DNA from: Vanessa cardui
Lineage: Eukaryota > Arthropoda > Insecta > Lepidoptera > Nymphalidae
DNA length: 64,000 nucleotides
Assembly (NCBI RefSeq): GCF_905220365.1
Contig: NC_061141.1
Coordinates: forward strand, 3,231,501-3,295,500
Direction: 5' to 3'
Under the pieces are notes generated by a model that was not told where the DNA came from, made no database searches, and saw nothing but the letters and a program-made list of their open reading frames with translations. Below, piece after piece: positions 63,236 to 64,000 of the stretch. How positions within the stretch are numbered: the first letter of the stretch is position 1; every line of letters starts with the position of its first letter. The translations under genes were made by a program, and so were the position numbers.

Positions 63236-64000
63236 ATGAGGAATACAATCAGCCGCTGTGTATGGCATTTGTGGACTACGAGAAAGCCTTCGACTCCATT
63301 GAAACCTGGGCTGTTCTGGAATCTCTGCAGTGACTATATCGGCACTATATCGCCAGTCGATATGACATATCGACTGGCGATATATCGAGGTCTTGAGATG
63401 TCTCTACAACTCTGCGACGGTGACCGTGCAAATTCAGGGCCAGAGAACAAGACCGATTCAGCTCCGATGCGGGGTGAGACAGGGAGATTTAATATCTCCA
63501 AAACTGTTCACCAACGCGATGGAGCGATGGAGGACGTCTTCAAGACTCTGAATTGGACTGCACGACGCGTCAACGTCAATGGAGAGCATATCTCACATCT
63601 TTGTTTCGCAGACGATATAGTCATCTTTGTAGAGACGCTGTAAGAGCTTCGCGGACTGCTGGACGATCTAAACGAGTCATCCCGGTGGGTTGGTCTAGGC
63701 ATAAACTTGGACAAAACCAAGATCATGTTCAATGAGCATGTTGTGCCGGGACCGATATCTGTCGACGGCATCCCCCTCGAGGCTGTGCAGGATTACATCT
63801 ACCTTGGCCAGACTATCCAGCTGGGTCGGCACAACTTCGAGAGGGAGGCTGATAGGAGGATTCGGTTGGGCGGGGCAGCGTTCGGCAGGCTTCGTCGGGT
63901 CTTTACGTCGGCGATTCCACAATGCTTAAAAACGAAAGTTTTTGGGCATTGCTTCCTACCGGTGATGACGTATGGTGCCGAGACGTGGACACTGACAGTG
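63236..64000 (+). pseudogene. RTE LINE reverse transcriptase, broken and incomplete
   Basis: RT motifs in shifting frames: CMAFVDYEKAFDSIETWAVL, then after a palindromic insertion VLRCLYNSATV, LRCGVRQGDLISPKLF, CFADDIVIF (catalytic FADD at about 63606-63632), GLGINLDKTKIM, YIYLGQTI, and VMTYGAETWTL near the window end. A stop interrupts the frame at about 63641. The region between the endonuclease and the first RT motif is missing. Confidence 0.8.
63346..63384. repeat. Perfect palindrome inside the RTE reverse transcriptase
   Basis: Arms TATATCGCCAGTCGATATG (63346-63364) and its exact complement (63366-63384) with a 1-bp spacer. Confidence 0.9.

Larger units (their letters stand above)
61985..64000 (+). 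mobile_element. RTE-type LINE, internally deleted, cut by the window end
   Basis: GC-rich relative to the flanks. 5'UTR-like text (about 61985-62200, for example GACGAGGCTCTGTCGCAGG) precedes an ORF with an AP endonuclease domain and, after a deletion near 63060-63235, a reverse transcriptase domain that continues past 64000. Multiple frameshifts and two palindromic insertions show it is dead. Confidence 0.8.

Overview
The window is AT-rich animal DNA with split genes and many short dispersed repeats. The repeats (tRNA-like SINEs, RTE-type and other LINE fragments, a mori-type mariner, small TIR elements) and the insect-type nuclease domain point to a butterfly or moth genome. A nymphalid butterfly is my guess, not something the sequence proves.

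Layout. Positions 1 to about 41000 look like a gene desert: no multi-exon gene could be assembled, and the recognisable content is repeats. These include about fifteen copies or fragments of a tRNA-like SINE (here SINE-A, ending in GTT repeats), about ten copies of a ~285-bp repeat (REP-B), a second tRNA-like SINE (SINE-C), REP-D and REP-E, TIR elements (MITE-G, -H, -I), a 5'-truncated LINE with an open RT frame (33541-35154) and a dead mariner (37637-38650).

From 41145 to 57709 (+) I could assemble one complete gene of 25 coding exons, with consistent phases at every junction and 1484 residues. It encodes a signal peptide, a hemicentin-type vWA domain, the hemicentin linker region, eight Ig domains and a C-terminal DNA/RNA non-specific endonuclease (NUC) domain of the insect dsRNase/alkaline-nuclease type. 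The nuclease domain lacks the catalytic His and the metal-binding Asn, so it is probably a pseudonuclease.

A second gene with a closely similar NUC domain lies tail-to-tail on the minus strand (61643 to 59026). It shares the same intron positions and phases and lost the same two active-site residues. Its 5' part is not identifiable in the window. A degraded RTE-type LINE occupies about 61985-64000 and runs off the end.

The two NUC-bearing genes look like an inverted duplication of a secreted, non-catalytic nuclease fold. In the complete copy it is fused to an adhesion-type vWA/Ig array. The combination suggests a secreted binding protein, perhaps for nucleic acid or in extracellular matrix or immunity. 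That function is inference.
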